Positions 9,445-17,495 of a DNA stretch of 64,000 nt are shown here, piece by piece (position 1 is the first letter of the stretch; each line of letters opens with the position of its first letter). The stretch lies in the NCBI GenBank assembly GCA_023251095.1, contig JAHEZL010000018.1:1-64000 (forward strand). Reading direction: 5' to 3'. The notes beneath the pieces are model-generated. The model did no database searches. It was not told the DNA's origin and saw only the letters and a program-made list of their open reading frames with translations. The stretch comes from Flavobacteriales bacterium (GTDB taxonomy: Bacteria > Bacteroidota > Bacteroidia > Flavobacteriales_C > GCA-002722245). Position numbers and translations under genes: made by a program.

Positions 9445-9469
9445 GACACTTGATTTATACTCAAATATA
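9445..9469 (-). promoter_or_regulatory. Promoter of TA1
   Basis: The minus strand reads TATATTTGAGTATAAAT, with TATATTTG (9469-9462) matching the Bacteroidota -7 consensus TAnnTTTG exactly. Seventeen bases separate the box from the ATG, leaving a leader of roughly ten bases and no Shine-Dalgarno. The same box and spacing recur at TA2 and TA3. Confidence 0.7.
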
Positions 9470-9538
9470 CGAAAATCCATATTGTTTGTTTTATGGTTCT
9501 GGGAAACGAGAGCATTTTTTGTTAGTAGGTTATAAACT

Positions 9539-9567
9539 AAAAAAGCTACCCTTGTTAGGGTAGCTTT
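9539..9567 (-). terminator. Intrinsic terminator
   Basis: The stem AAAGCTACCC / GGGTAGCTTT (9542-9551 with 9558-9567) has a six-base loop and is followed on the minus strand by a run of T. It would stop minus-strand transcripts coming from the LytTR gene before they reach TA1. It sits just left of repeat R2, the same order seen at R4, R5 and R6. Confidence 0.7.
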
Positions 9568-9575
9568 ATAGATTC

Positions 9576-9712
9576 TGGCGGACTGCAAGATCAATATTTT
9601 GAACAACGTTTTAAAGGATTTAGAACTTTTGAGTGGATTAGATTAGGATTAAAACGGTTAGGAGAATTTTATTCTTCCTTAAAAACACAAAATGTTCGAA
9701 ATTTAAATAGCA
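9576..9712 (+). repeat. Accessory-region repeat R2
   Basis: About 137 bp beginning TGGCGGACTGCAAG, closely related to R5 and R6. A 32-bp stretch (9671-9702) is identical to 20505-20536 in R6. It lies between the TA1 promoter region and the LytTR gene. The remaining bases to 9829 show no gene. Confidence 0.8.
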
Positions 9713-9829
9713 TCCACTTAACCACCACCTCATTGCACGACTATTAAAGTAATTGTGATCCAGTTTTTAATTTTATAGGACATTTACTTTCAATAGGTAA
9801 ATCACAAGGAGGATGCAACAAAGTAGTAA

Positions 9830-10492
9830 TTATTGCTGAATTTTTTCAAGTAATAAAGGCTTATAGGAATGACTTACTTTGATTTCATTACCATTGATAA
9901 TGATGGTGTTTTTATTGAAATTTCTCACGTAATTCAAATTGACAATACTGGATCTATGCACTCTCATGAAAATATTTTTCGGTAATTTATTTTCTATCGC
10001 GTTAAGAGAAGTGTAAATCAAATGCATTTTGTGTGTGGTATGAATTTCTACATAATTCACGGCTCCTTTAATAAATAAGATGTCATTATAATACAACTTT
10101 AGCATATTACCCCCTGAAGTTATATTTAGTGAATCTTCTTTTTTCTTGTCTGAGGGAATTTTACTTATTGCTTTTTTTAGTTCGGTTAATGAAAAAGGTT
10201 TTAATAAGTAGGCAATAACATTGAATTGAAAGGCATCAAAAGCATATTCTTTTTTACTGGAGGTAATAATTACCGGACAATTGATTGGAGTGGAATCTAA
10301 AAATTCTATTCCTGTCATCCCCGGCATTTCAATATCTAAAAAAATTACATCGGGTTCCTGAATTAACTTATTGTTTATATAGGCCAAAGGATTGCTGAAT
10401 TCGCCCACAATACTCATATTGCATTTTTGTTCTAATAGTTCTTTAAGGATGATCCTTTGAATAGAGTTGTCTTCAAAAATAAGCGCGTTCAT
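9830..10492 (-). CDS. LytTR-family response regulator
   Basis: The 220-residue protein has an N-terminal receiver (1-115) with acidic pair E7/D8, phosphorylation site D53 in FLDIEMPGMTG, T77 and the KPF lysine K98. A LytTR DNA-binding domain follows (about 125-220, with FIKGAVNYVEIHT and MRVHRSSIVNLNYV). LytTR domains bind pairs of direct repeats about 21 bp apart. Such repeats lie in its own divergent promoter region and at two more places nearby. No LytS/HisKA_LytT sensor kinase is adjacent; the phosphate donor may be one of the hybrid kinases next door. That partnership is inferred from position only. Confidence 0.9.
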   Translation of the reverse strand: MNALIFEDNSIQRIILKELLEQKCNMSIVGEFSNPLAYINNKLIQEPDVIFLDIEMPGMTGIEFLDSTPINCPVIITSSKKEYAFDAFQFNVIAYLLKPFSLTELKKAISKIPSDKKKEDSLNITSGGNMLKLYYNDILFIKGAVNYVEIHTTHKMHLIYTSLNAIENKLPKNIFMRVHRSSIVNLNYVRNFNKNTIIINGNEIKVSHSYKPLLLEKIQQ

Positions 10493-10519
10493 AACAAGAA
10501 GAAATCAGTGTTAATGTGA

Positions 10520-10555
10520 TTTTACATAAAAAAAACCACTTTTGACATAAAATTA
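10520..10555. promoter_or_regulatory. Predicted LytTR operator A
   Basis: Two copies of ACATAAAA start at 10524 and 10545, exactly 21 bp apart, each preceded by TTT plus one base. The site lies in the divergent region between the LytTR regulator and the first anchored receiver. A conserved CCGTAAATA block follows at 10575, 34 bases before the receiver ATG. Confidence 0.6.
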
Positions 10556-10608
10556 AAAAAACAATTATTTAGCCCCGTAAATATAACTGTACTTTAAAAC
10601 AATTATTT

Positions 10609-11154
10609 ATGGAAACTACTAATGAAAACAAAAGAGATACCAGTACGGTTATTTCCACTAGGGAGGGCTGTGTTTTTCTGGTAGATGACAACTTCATGTA
10701 TTTAAATATACTGGAAGCTGCTTTGAAAAAAGTATTGCCTAATGCGACTGTAGTATGTTTTAAATCAGGGGAAACAGCAATACAGGCTTTGGATCAGAAA
10801 CCATTTTTGATATTATTGGACTATGATTTGGCCGGAGTTAACCCAAATGTAATGAATGGTATTAGCGTATTGAAGGCCATAAAAAAAGCAAATTCCGAAA
10901 TACAGGTGATCATGCTTTCCGGAGTGGAAGATACCAAAATCATTACCACTTCTATGAAACACGGTGCGTTTGATTATATTATTAAAGGTGAAAAAGCCAT
11001 ATTTGATATCCGCCATCGATTGACCAGCATTTTAAGAAAAATGCGACTTACCGATGAAAAACATGATGAAAAACAAGTAAAATGGTTTTTGAGATGGGCG
11101 GCAATAATTGTAGTGATTTCATTTTTGGTAGGATTTCTTTTACATGAGATATAA
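10609..11154 (+). CDS. Receiver domain with C-terminal transmembrane anchor
   Basis: This 181-residue protein has a 20-residue leader and a complete receiver: acidic pair D26/D27, phosphoacceptor D71 in LLDYDLAG, S104 and K127. A single hydrophobic helix follows at about 160-178 and ends the protein. There is no DNA-binding or enzymatic output domain. A receiver held to the membrane by a tail anchor is unusual and suggests a scaffold, phosphate sink or membrane-localised signal. It lies upstream of, and in the same direction as, the H-NOX and hybrid-kinase genes. A close paralogue at 13945 has the same architecture and promoter elements. Confidence 0.85.
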   Translation: METTNENKRDTSTVISTREGCVFLVDDNFMYLNILEAALKKVLPNATVVCFKSGETAIQALDQKPFLILLDYDLAGVNPNVMNGISVLKAIKKANSEIQVIMLSGVEDTKIITTSMKHGAFDYIIKGEKAIFDIRHRLTSILRKMRLTDEKHDEKQVKWFLRWAAIIVVISFLVGFLLHEI

Positions 11155-11194
11155 AAGACTAAAAAAATAACAGTGTAATCTAAAAACTAAATAT

Positions 11195-11737
11195 ATGAAA
11201 GGTGCTATTTTTAATATTTTTGAAGAGTTCATTATCCAGAAATTTGGCGTGGAAGTTTACGAAAATATTCTTCAACACTCCCAAATTGAAACGAAGGACC
11301 CCTTCATATCAGCAGGAACTTATCCCGATACCGATTTTTACAAACTGGTAGGTACTGCATGTAAGTTATATAATTTGCCGCCGGAAGAGGCTCAAAAAAT
11401 GTTTGGCCGCTTTACCTTTGTTGAATTGGCTAAATTCCAACCTCATTTTGTGGAGCCTTATAAGTCGGCGAAAAGCTTTCTGTTAACAGTAGATAGTGTG
11501 ATTCATGTGGAAGTGAAAAAACTATATCCCGACGCCTACTTGCCTAAATTCATTTATTCGGAACCTTCTAAAAACGAATTGCAAATTATTTATATCTCCA
11601 AAAGAAAACTCTATTCTTTTATGGAAGGATTGATTGATGGTGTTGCGGATTATTTTAAAGAAGACATAGATGTGGAATTCGACACCATGCTATACAATGG
11701 CGAAGAAGCTTGTAGGTTTCATTTAATATTTAAATAA
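11195..11737 (+). CDS. H-NOX heme nitric-oxide sensor
   Basis: The 180-residue protein starts MKGAIFNIFEEFI, as H-NOX proteins do, and keeps the key residues: proximal heme ligand H104, conserved P117 and the propionate-binding YxSxR motif (Y133, S135, R137). These sit two positions later than the standard H102, P115 and Y131/S133/R135. The position matching the distal Tyr140 of oxygen-binding members is Phe142, so it should bind NO and exclude O2. It is followed seven bases later by a soluble hybrid kinase, the usual H-NOX partner. It presumably controls that kinase in the cytoplasm. Confidence 0.92.
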   Translation: MKGAIFNIFEEFIIQKFGVEVYENILQHSQIETKDPFISAGTYPDTDFYKLVGTACKLYNLPPEEAQKMFGRFTFVELAKFQPHFVEPYKSAKSFLLTVDSVIHVEVKKLYPDAYLPKFIYSEPSKNELQIIYISKRKLYSFMEGLIDGVADYFKEDIDVEFDTMLYNGEEACRFHLIFK

Positions 11738-11744
11738 CGATTTG

Positions 11745-13565
11745 ATGGAAGAGCAGTTAAAAATACTGGAAACCCGCTATTTAAGGGAGAAGCAGAAAAA
11801 TACTCTTCTTGAAAAATTTATTGAAGATAAATCGAGGGAGCTGTATTTAGCTCAAGCTGAATTGAAGACACAGTATAATTTGCAAAGCTCTGTGTTTCAA
11901 CAACTTTTTGAAATAATACATCAATATAAAAATACAGACTCTATTGAGAGTTCAAACAAAGCACAGGAATTTCAAAATATTCTTTCTCTGGTAACTGAAT
12001 TAAAAATAATCATTCGGGAATTAGAAGAAGCTAAAGTAAAGGCAGAGTCTGCTGCCGTTGCCCGATCAAGATTTTTAGCCAATATGAGTCATGAAATCCG
12101 CACTCCTATGAATGGCATTATGGGGCTAGCTAAATTACTTGAAAACACTGCTGTAAATGAGAAACAACAAAAGTACTTATCGGCTATAATCACCTCTTCC
12201 GATACTTTACTGGCCATTATCAACGATATTTTAGATATTTCAAAAGTGAACGCCGGTAAGATGGAGGTGGGGTTAAAAGAATTCAACCTCAATTTTTTAT
12301 TGAAATCTTTATTGAGTGTGTTTGAAGAAAAGGCAAAAACCAAAGGATTAAAAATGATATATAAATCCGATGATAACCTTCCTTCAAAAAACTACCTTGG
12401 TGATGCAGTGCGCCTGAACCAGATTTTATACAACCTCATGGGGAACGCGCTTAAATTCACGCATCAGGGAGAAGTGACTTTGTCAATCAGGGTTATTGAA
12501 GTTCAGGATGAAAAAATTAAAATTGCATTTTCTGTAAAAGATACCGGTATTGGTATTCCATATGAAAAACAAGAAATTATTTTCAATCCTTTTGTTCAGG
12601 TGAATGATGAAAGTACAAGACAGTTTGGTGGTGTTGGTTTGGGTTTATCAATAGTAAAACAAATGGTTGAGTTATTGAAGGGACAGCTTACTTTGGTGAG
12701 TGAACCTGACAAGGGAAGTGAGTTTACTTTTATTTTGGATTTTTTACAAGTAGAAAATAACACTTGCGAACTCAAGCCCGAAAACAACTTTAATGATTTA
12801 GCAAAAAGAAACATAACGGCATTACTGGTAGAGGACAATCCTATTAATCAGATGTTCGCCAAAGATTTACTGGAAAGTAAAAATATCTCCGTAGTCACGG
12901 CAAACAATGGTAAAGAAGGAATAGAAGAATATGCCAAAGCTGATTTTGATATTGTACTAATGGATATGCAAATGCCGGTTATGGATGGCTATGACGCTAC
13001 CAAATACATTCGTAGTAATTTCCCGGAAACAAAAAACAAAGTGCCTATTTTAGCCATCACTGCTCACGTTATGGAAGGTGAATTAGAGAAATGCACCAAT
13101 GCAGGTGTTTCAGCATATTTATCAAAACCTTATCAACCAAAAGACTTGTTCACGTCAATAACAGCATTGATTGACGGTCAACAAATGAATCAATCATTAA
13201 AACAAAATATTATGGCAACGAATGAAGAAAGAAAATCATTGTTTAATTCCGATAAGTTATTAATGGCAATGGATGATGATAAAGCATTAGCTGATAAAGT
13301 AAAAAACATGATGATAGAAGAACTCCCCAAAGATATGGCGCGCATGGAAGAAGCTCTTGCTAATAAAGAATGGGAGAGAGTAGGTGCCATTGCACATTAC
13401 ATAAAACCTAATATACGAATGTGTAGTACCGATGAAATGTATGAAGATGTATATGCTTTAGAAAAAGATGGCAAAGGACAGATGAATATTGAATCTATTC
13501 CGCAAAGAATGGATAAGTTAAAGAAAGATATCATTACTCTAATTCAAGATATGCAAAAAATATAA
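11745..13565 (+). CDS. Soluble hybrid histidine kinase with receiver and HPt (H-NOX-associated)
   Basis: I use ATG 11745 (606 residues); one codon upstream is a TTG. Order: N-terminal helical/coiled-coil region without membrane helices (1-105), HisKA with H116 in MSHEIRTPMNG, HATPase with NLMGNALKFT, DTGIGIP and GVGLGLSI, then a receiver with EDN, D407 in LMDMQMPVMDG and the SKP lysine. Last comes an HPt domain with H551 in AIAHYIKPN. This gives a complete His-Asp-His relay in one protein. The lack of any sensor domain fits regulation by the H-NOX protein encoded seven bases upstream. Final acceptors could be the anchored receiver or LytTR regulator; this is inference. Confidence 0.9.
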   Translation: MEEQLKILETRYLREKQKNTLLEKFIEDKSRELYLAQAELKTQYNLQSSVFQQLFEIIHQYKNTDSIESSNKAQEFQNILSLVTELKIIIRELEEAKVKAESAAVARSRFLANMSHEIRTPMNGIMGLAKLLENTAVNEKQQKYLSAIITSSDTLLAIINDILDISKVNAGKMEVGLKEFNLNFLLKSLLSVFEEKAKTKGLKMIYKSDDNLPSKNYLGDAVRLNQILYNLMGNALKFTHQGEVTLSIRVIEVQDEKIKIAFSVKDTGIGIPYEKQEIIFNPFVQVNDESTRQFGGVGLGLSIVKQMVELLKGQLTLVSEPDKGSEFTFILDFLQVENNTCELKPENNFNDLAKRNITALLVEDNPINQMFAKDLLESKNISVVTANNGKEGIEEYAKADFDIVLMDMQMPVMDGYDATKYIRSNFPETKNKVPILAITAHVMEGELEKCTNAGVSAYLSKPYQPKDLFTSITALIDGQQMNQSLKQNIMATNEERKSLFNSDKLLMAMDDDKALADKVKNMMIEELPKDMARMEEALANKEWERVGAIAHYIKPNIRMCSTDEMYEDVYALEKDGKGQMNIESIPQRMDKLKKDIITLIQDMQKI

Positions 13566-13599
13566 GTTAATTACCTCCCGTTTTTGTTTTAAAAACGAT

Positions 13600-13635
13600 G
13601 TTCACATAAAATATCGCTCATTTCACGTAAAAATC
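13600..13635. promoter_or_regulatory. Predicted LytTR operator C
   Basis: ACATAAAA at 13604 and ACGTAAAA at 13625 are 21 bp apart, each following TTC. The conserved CCGTAA block lies 31 bases downstream of the second repeat (13656), as at operators A (30) and B (31). No open reading frame begins at the expected distance. Confidence 0.55.
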
Positions 13636-13669
13636 TAAAAACAACTAAATGCCATCCGTAATAGAACCA

Positions 13670-13783
13670 AGTAAAGGCAGTCATTCAAGAAGTACAAGCT
13701 AATAAATATACCCCTTTCATAAATCCCGTCCCGTCCATTTTCATCCTCCCAAAAAGAGAGAGTTCCCCACTCTCTCTTTTTTG
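13670..13783 (+). ncRNA. Candidate C-rich small RNA driven by operator C
   Basis: Between operator C with its CCGTAA block and a strong intrinsic terminator lies about 110 bp with no credible ORF. The predicted transcript has several C-rich single-stranded patches: CCCCTTTC, CCCGTCCCGTCC, CCTCCC, and TTCCCC in the terminator loop. Start and end are inferred, not measured. No RNA family was recognised. Confidence 0.45.
13751..13783 (+). terminator. Intrinsic terminator of the candidate small RNA
   Basis: An eight-base-pair stem GAGAGAGT / ACTCTCTC (13756-13763 with 13769-13776) with loop TCCCC is followed by six T. It ends plus-strand transcription before operator B. Confidence 0.75.
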
Positions 13784-13854
13784 TTTAATATGATATGTGG
13801 CTTCCTTTAGTTCAGACATAATATTTTGCTGAGGTATTAATTAAAATGAAGTGA

Positions 13855-13890
13855 TTTCAAATAAAATAGTGCGGTTTTCACATAAAATCA
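13855..13890. promoter_or_regulatory. Predicted LytTR operator B
   Basis: AAATAAAA at 13859 and ACATAAAA at 13880 are 21 bp apart, both after TTTC or TTC. The CCGTAAATA block follows at 13911, 34 bases before the ATG at 13945, the same spacing as upstream of the paralogous receiver gene at 10609. Confidence 0.6.
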
Positions 13891-13944
13891 TAAAAATAAT
13901 TAGTGCGATTCCGTAAATACAGCTAAACGTTAAAGCTATTCATT

Positions 13945-14493
13945 ATGGCAGTCACACAAAAGAAAAAAAGAGATTCCAGCGCGGTTCTTTCTACGCGAAA
14001 GGGTTGTGTTTTTCTGATAGATGATAACGCAATATATTTAACTACATTGGAGCGGGAGTTGAAAAGACTATTGCCCAATGTTGTTGTATCGTGCTTTAAA
14101 TCGGGTGAAAAGGCAATTGCAGAATTACATCAAGCTCCTTTTTTGGTTTTATTGGATTATGATCTCGCTGGAGTTGATCCTAATGCAATGAATGGTGTCA
14201 GTGTGTTACAGAGAATTAAGGCTTGCCTTCCGGAAACCGAAGTGATTATGCTTTCAGGAGTAGAAGACTTAACAATTATTTCCACTTCTATGGAATATGG
14301 CGCATTAGATTACATTATTAAAAGTGACAACGCTATTTTGGGTGTGCGCCAACGTCTTACCAATATTTTAAAGAAAATGAGAATCACTGATGAGACTCAT
14401 GAGAAGAAACAATTAACTCGGTTTATTGTATCGGTAGGCATATTTGTTATTGTAGCTCTTGCAATGGCTATCTATGTAACTTATGGTTACTAA
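13945..14493 (+). CDS. Receiver domain with C-terminal transmembrane anchor (paralogue)
   Basis: This 182-residue protein is a close paralogue of the one at 10609. Blocks such as LLDYDLAGV, MNGVSVLQ, IMLSGVED and LDYIIKS align without gaps, and acidic pair D26/D27, D71, S104 and K127 are all kept. One hydrophobic helix (about 160-178) ends the chain. The basic leader and the linker after the receiver are also conserved. It precedes a membrane-bound hybrid kinase, so the anchored receiver plus hybrid kinase looks like a duplicated module. As with its paralogue, no output domain is present. Confidence 0.85.
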   Translation: MAVTQKKKRDSSAVLSTRKGCVFLIDDNAIYLTTLERELKRLLPNVVVSCFKSGEKAIAELHQAPFLVLLDYDLAGVDPNAMNGVSVLQRIKACLPETEVIMLSGVEDLTIISTSMEYGALDYIIKSDNAILGVRQRLTNILKKMRITDETHEKKQLTRFIVSVGIFVIVALAMAIYVTYGY

Positions 14494-14571
14494 AGATACG
14501 CTTTTGTAACAAAATCATTACCTGTCGCAACCTCAAAGATTGTTCCCCGTAGTACTAAAAAATCTAATCTA

Positions 14572-16719
14572 ATGAATCCAATTGCCTATCAACTTAATAT
14601 TATTGGAGCTCTTGTCAGCGCTATCTTGGCAGTTGTTTTTGTTTTAGCAATTGGTGAATCATCTTGGATCCCATCAGTAGTTGCAGGTGTTATTTATTTA
14701 CTAAATATAGCCAACAAACATCCGATGTTTCACTCCTTAATTTTTTACTGTACCACTATAATCGCAATCTTTAAAGATACTTTGTTGTTTGGCTTGGAAA
14801 CAAATATTCATTATTCTTTCATTACCATGATCATTGTTTCTTTTTTAATTTTCCCCAATAATAAAGCATTCCGAATCACCGCCTTATTTATTACAGGTAT
14901 TCCTTTCTTCAGCACAATATTCTTTGCTTCATGGTATATGCCAAGTATTCAACTTGACACAACTCTCATTTCAATTGTTTCTGGTTTATTTTCAGGAATT
15001 AATTTTATAGTTTTTTTATATATGGTTTCCTTTTTTACTTCGGAAAAAACAACCAAAGAAAAAGAGCTTAACGAACAACTTGATACTGTCACTATACAAA
15101 AAGGGGTGATAGAAAAAGCTCAACGCGAATCTATACTTGCCAATGAAGAATTACATCAATTGTATCATAAAATACAGAAACAAACTATCCTGCTAAAAGA
15201 AACTCAAAAACTTTCCAAAATAGGGACATGGAAATTAACTGTATCAAACAACACTGTTTTTTTTTCAGAGGAAGCAAGGGTTATACTGAAAATAGATTCT
15301 TCTGAATTTGTTGCATTTGAAAAATGGCTAAATTATTTTTCAAATAAAGATAAGTTGAATCTGGAACGTTTTATTTATAAACTTAAAAACGACTATACTC
15401 CTTTTGAACAAGAATTTCTCATCAATATTGGTGAAGAAGAGTGTTGCATTAAGATAATGGGAAAAGCAGAAGTACACGATAACCAAATTATTAGGATATA
15501 TGGAGTAATTCAAGACATTACTCAGGTATATGAAAACGAAAAATTAAGAAATGAAAAATTAGACGCTGAAAATTTAGCAAGTGCCAAAGCGCTCTTTCTT
15601 GCAAAAATGAGTCATGAAATAAGAACCCCTATTAATGGAGTCATGGGGATTACTCACCTGATGCTGAAAACTGATCTCAGCGAAAAACAAATGAAATATG
15701 CCAAAGCCATAGAAACTTCATCAGATACACTTTTAATGATAGTGAACGACATTCTGGATATATCAAAAATAGAATCCGGCAAAATGACTTTTGAAAAGAA
15801 AGACTTTGAAATAAAGGAACTGATACACTCGGTGTATGAAATGTTTTTGAATAAAGTGGCGGAAAGAAGTATTAGTTTGGTTTATCATTTTCAGGAAGGA
15901 ATTAAAAATAAATTATTGGGAGATCCTACACGATTGAACCAAATATTATACAACTTAATTGGAAATGCGATAAAGTTTACCAGTCATGGCCAAATAGAAA
16001 TATTGTTGAGTGGTAATAAAATAGAGAATAACATTCTGATGACTAAAATAATTGTAAAAGACAGCGGAATAGGAATTGAAAAAAACAAACTCGACCATAT
16101 TTTCGAATCATTTACACAGGCTGAAAGTGATACTACTAGAAAATATGGAGGAACAGGATTGGGCCTATCTATTGTTAAGCAATTAGTGGAACTACAGGGT
16201 GGAACAATCAACGTTAGAAGTGAAATCGGAAAAGGATCGGAATTTGAAGTATTGATTCCTTATGAAATACAATATGAATACAATACAAACGATTCAGTCA
16301 ATAAGGAAATCGTCAATGTAAATAAAGCTTTGATTAAAGGAATAAAAATCCTTTTGGTGGAAGACAATCCGATTAATCAGATGGTTATTAAAGATATGTT
16401 GGAAGCTCAAGGCGCAATCATTCATATTGCCAATAACGGGCAGGAAGCCGTTGATACTGTTAAATCCAATAGCGATGCGTTTGAAATTGTATTAATGGAT
16501 ATGCAAATGCCTGTTATGGATGGCTATGAGGCAATGCGTAATATTAGAGAGAAACTTTTAATCTCACGTGAAAATCTTCCTATCATCGCTTTAACAGCTC
16601 ATGTCATGGAAGGTGAAATGGAAAAATGTATGAATAGCGGTGCTAACGATTATATATCAAAACCATTTAAACCCAATGATCTGTATAAAAAAATACTAAC
16701 CATAACTCATCGGATGTAA
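14572..16719 (+). CDS. Membrane hybrid sensor histidine kinase with PAS and receiver
   Basis: The 715-residue protein starts with about five or six membrane helices (1-175). A coiled-coil linker, a PAS-like fold (about 215-325, ending GVIQDITQ), HisKA with H348 in MSHEIRTP and HATPase follow (NLIGNAIKFT, DSGIGIE, GTGLGLSI). A C-terminal receiver has EDN, D643 in LMDMQMPVMDG and KPF. No HPt domain is present, unlike the kinase at 11745, so it needs an external HPt or acts back on another partner. It has no obvious ligand-binding periplasmic domain; the signal may be sensed in the membrane or by PAS. The gene is 78 bp after the anchored receiver. Confidence 0.9.
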   Translation: MNPIAYQLNIIGALVSAILAVVFVLAIGESSWIPSVVAGVIYLLNIANKHPMFHSLIFYCTTIIAIFKDTLLFGLETNIHYSFITMIIVSFLIFPNNKAFRITALFITGIPFFSTIFFASWYMPSIQLDTTLISIVSGLFSGINFIVFLYMVSFFTSEKTTKEKELNEQLDTVTIQKGVIEKAQRESILANEELHQLYHKIQKQTILLKETQKLSKIGTWKLTVSNNTVFFSEEARVILKIDSSEFVAFEKWLNYFSNKDKLNLERFIYKLKNDYTPFEQEFLINIGEEECCIKIMGKAEVHDNQIIRIYGVIQDITQVYENEKLRNEKLDAENLASAKALFLAKMSHEIRTPINGVMGITHLMLKTDLSEKQMKYAKAIETSSDTLLMIVNDILDISKIESGKMTFEKKDFEIKELIHSVYEMFLNKVAERSISLVYHFQEGIKNKLLGDPTRLNQILYNLIGNAIKFTSHGQIEILLSGNKIENNILMTKIIVKDSGIGIEKNKLDHIFESFTQAESDTTRKYGGTGLGLSIVKQLVELQGGTINVRSEIGKGSEFEVLIPYEIQYEYNTNDSVNKEIVNVNKALIKGIKILLVEDNPINQMVIKDMLEAQGAIIHIANNGQEAVDTVKSNSDAFEIVLMDMQMPVMDGYEAMRNIREKLLISRENLPIIALTAHVMEGEMEKCMNSGANDYISKPFKPNDLYKKILTITHRM

Positions 16720-16797
16720 ATTATAGGTTTGGTAATTACCTATTAAAATAAAACCACAATTATCCCTTGATAGACTATAATCTCCCAGATTTATCAG

Positions 16798-16900
16798 ATT
16801 TGTTCCGGCAGTAAACAAATTCTGGCGGGAAAAGAGTTCCGCATTTCGAACCAATTTTTGAAAGATTTGAAGATTTTGAATGAGTTAAATCGAGATTACA
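16798..16900 (+). repeat. Accessory-region repeat R3
   Basis: The first 85 bp (16798-16882) match R4 (17650-17734) with four mismatches. It includes TTTGTTCCGGCAGTAAACAAA, able to form a hairpin, then TTCTGGCGGG and TTTCGAACC. It sits just downstream (minus sense) of the TA2 toxin and separates TA2 from the kinase block. Confidence 0.85.
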
Positions 16901-16930
16901 CGAGTTCTATATGATAAAGTTTGATGCTTA

Positions 16931-17236
16931 TTACTTTGCTCGTTTTATTTTTTCTGGGTATTGTCGTGAGTCAAAGATATCTACAATACAAATTTCTTTA
17001 GGAGTTACTTTGTAAATCACTTTGAAGTTACCACTTACAAGATATCGGTAATCATCTTTCCTGTCTTTTAGAAGTTCTTCCTTTTGAGCAGAATGCTTAA
17101 AATTTTCAAGTTGACTAGTTGATTGGAAAATTTTACTTTTTATTGATTGAGCAACTTCAACCGAGGCTTTCTTTTTATAGAAATTATAAATCTTGCGAAG
17201 TTCTTTCGTAGCTGGAATAGTCCAAGTAACTTTCAT
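16931..17236 (-). CDS. Type II toxin, ParE/RelE superfamily (TA2)
   Basis: The 101-residue protein shows the family's pattern: a helical N-terminal half (ATKELRKIYNFYKKKA) and C-terminal strands with DDYRYLVSGNFKVIYKV and ICIVDIFDSRQ. The Arg/Tyr-rich strand region is where RelE-type members hold catalytic residues, but the type of toxicity cannot be fixed. The ATG at 17236 lies five bases after the antitoxin stop. Together with its antitoxin it fills the segment between repeats R3 and R4. Only distant similarity to the TA1 and TA3 toxins is visible. Confidence 0.8.
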   Translation of the reverse strand: MKVTWTIPATKELRKIYNFYKKKASVEVAQSIKSKIFQSTSQLENFKHSAQKEELLKDRKDDYRYLVSGNFKVIYKVTPKEICIVDIFDSRQYPEKIKRAK

Positions 17237-17241
17237 TGAAC

Positions 17242-17469
17242 CTACCAGTTTTTAGAATCTTTTTCTAAATCTTTTTGAGAAATCACTTGTCCCTTTTTAA
17301 TGGCATTTTCAGATTTGTCAATTCTGGAATAAAATTCATCGGATGACATTGGAGATAGTTCAGCGTCCTTTTTAGATTGAACAAGTTTTTCAATCTTATT
17401 AATTAAAGACTCATCGTTAAGGTGAATCAACGTTTCAATTAGGGTTAATTTTCTTGCCTGAATATTCAT
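17242..17469 (-). CDS. Antitoxin of TA2
   Basis: I set the start at ATG 17469 (75 residues, MNIQARKLTLIETLIHLND). A longer frame would begin with TTG at 17490, which is the last part of the -7 promoter box itself and is therefore unlikely to be translated. The C-terminus SQKDLEKDSKNW matches that of the TA1 antitoxin. The protein is short, charged and helical. It should bind the toxin encoded five bases downstream. Confidence 0.72.
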   Translation of the reverse strand: MNIQARKLTLIETLIHLNDESLINKIEKLVQSKKDAELSPMSSDEFYSRIDKSENAIKKGQVISQKDLEKDSKNW

Positions 17470-17495
17470 AACAGCATCATTTATACTCAAATATA
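17470..17495 (-). promoter_or_regulatory. Promoter of TA2
   Basis: TATATTTG at 17495-17488 (minus strand) is a perfect Bacteroidota -7 box. It is followed by AGTATAAATGA as at TA3, with 18 bases between box and ATG. The upstream 25 bp are also nearly identical to those of TA3. Confidence 0.72.

Noticed and set aside
13579-13597. CGTTTTTGTTTTAAAAACG palindrome after the NO-linked kinase as a terminator
   Set aside because: The stem is AT-rich with no T run after it on either strand, so a terminator role is weak.
13648-13701. Short ORF MPSVIEPSKGSHSRSTS in the small-RNA candidate
   Set aside because: Its ATG overlaps the conserved CCGTAA promoter block, so it probably lies upstream of the transcript start.
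17470-17490. TTG start for the TA2 antitoxin (and the same at TA3, 18426)
   Set aside because: The TTG is the end of the TATATTTG promoter box, so it would lie upstream of the transcript start.
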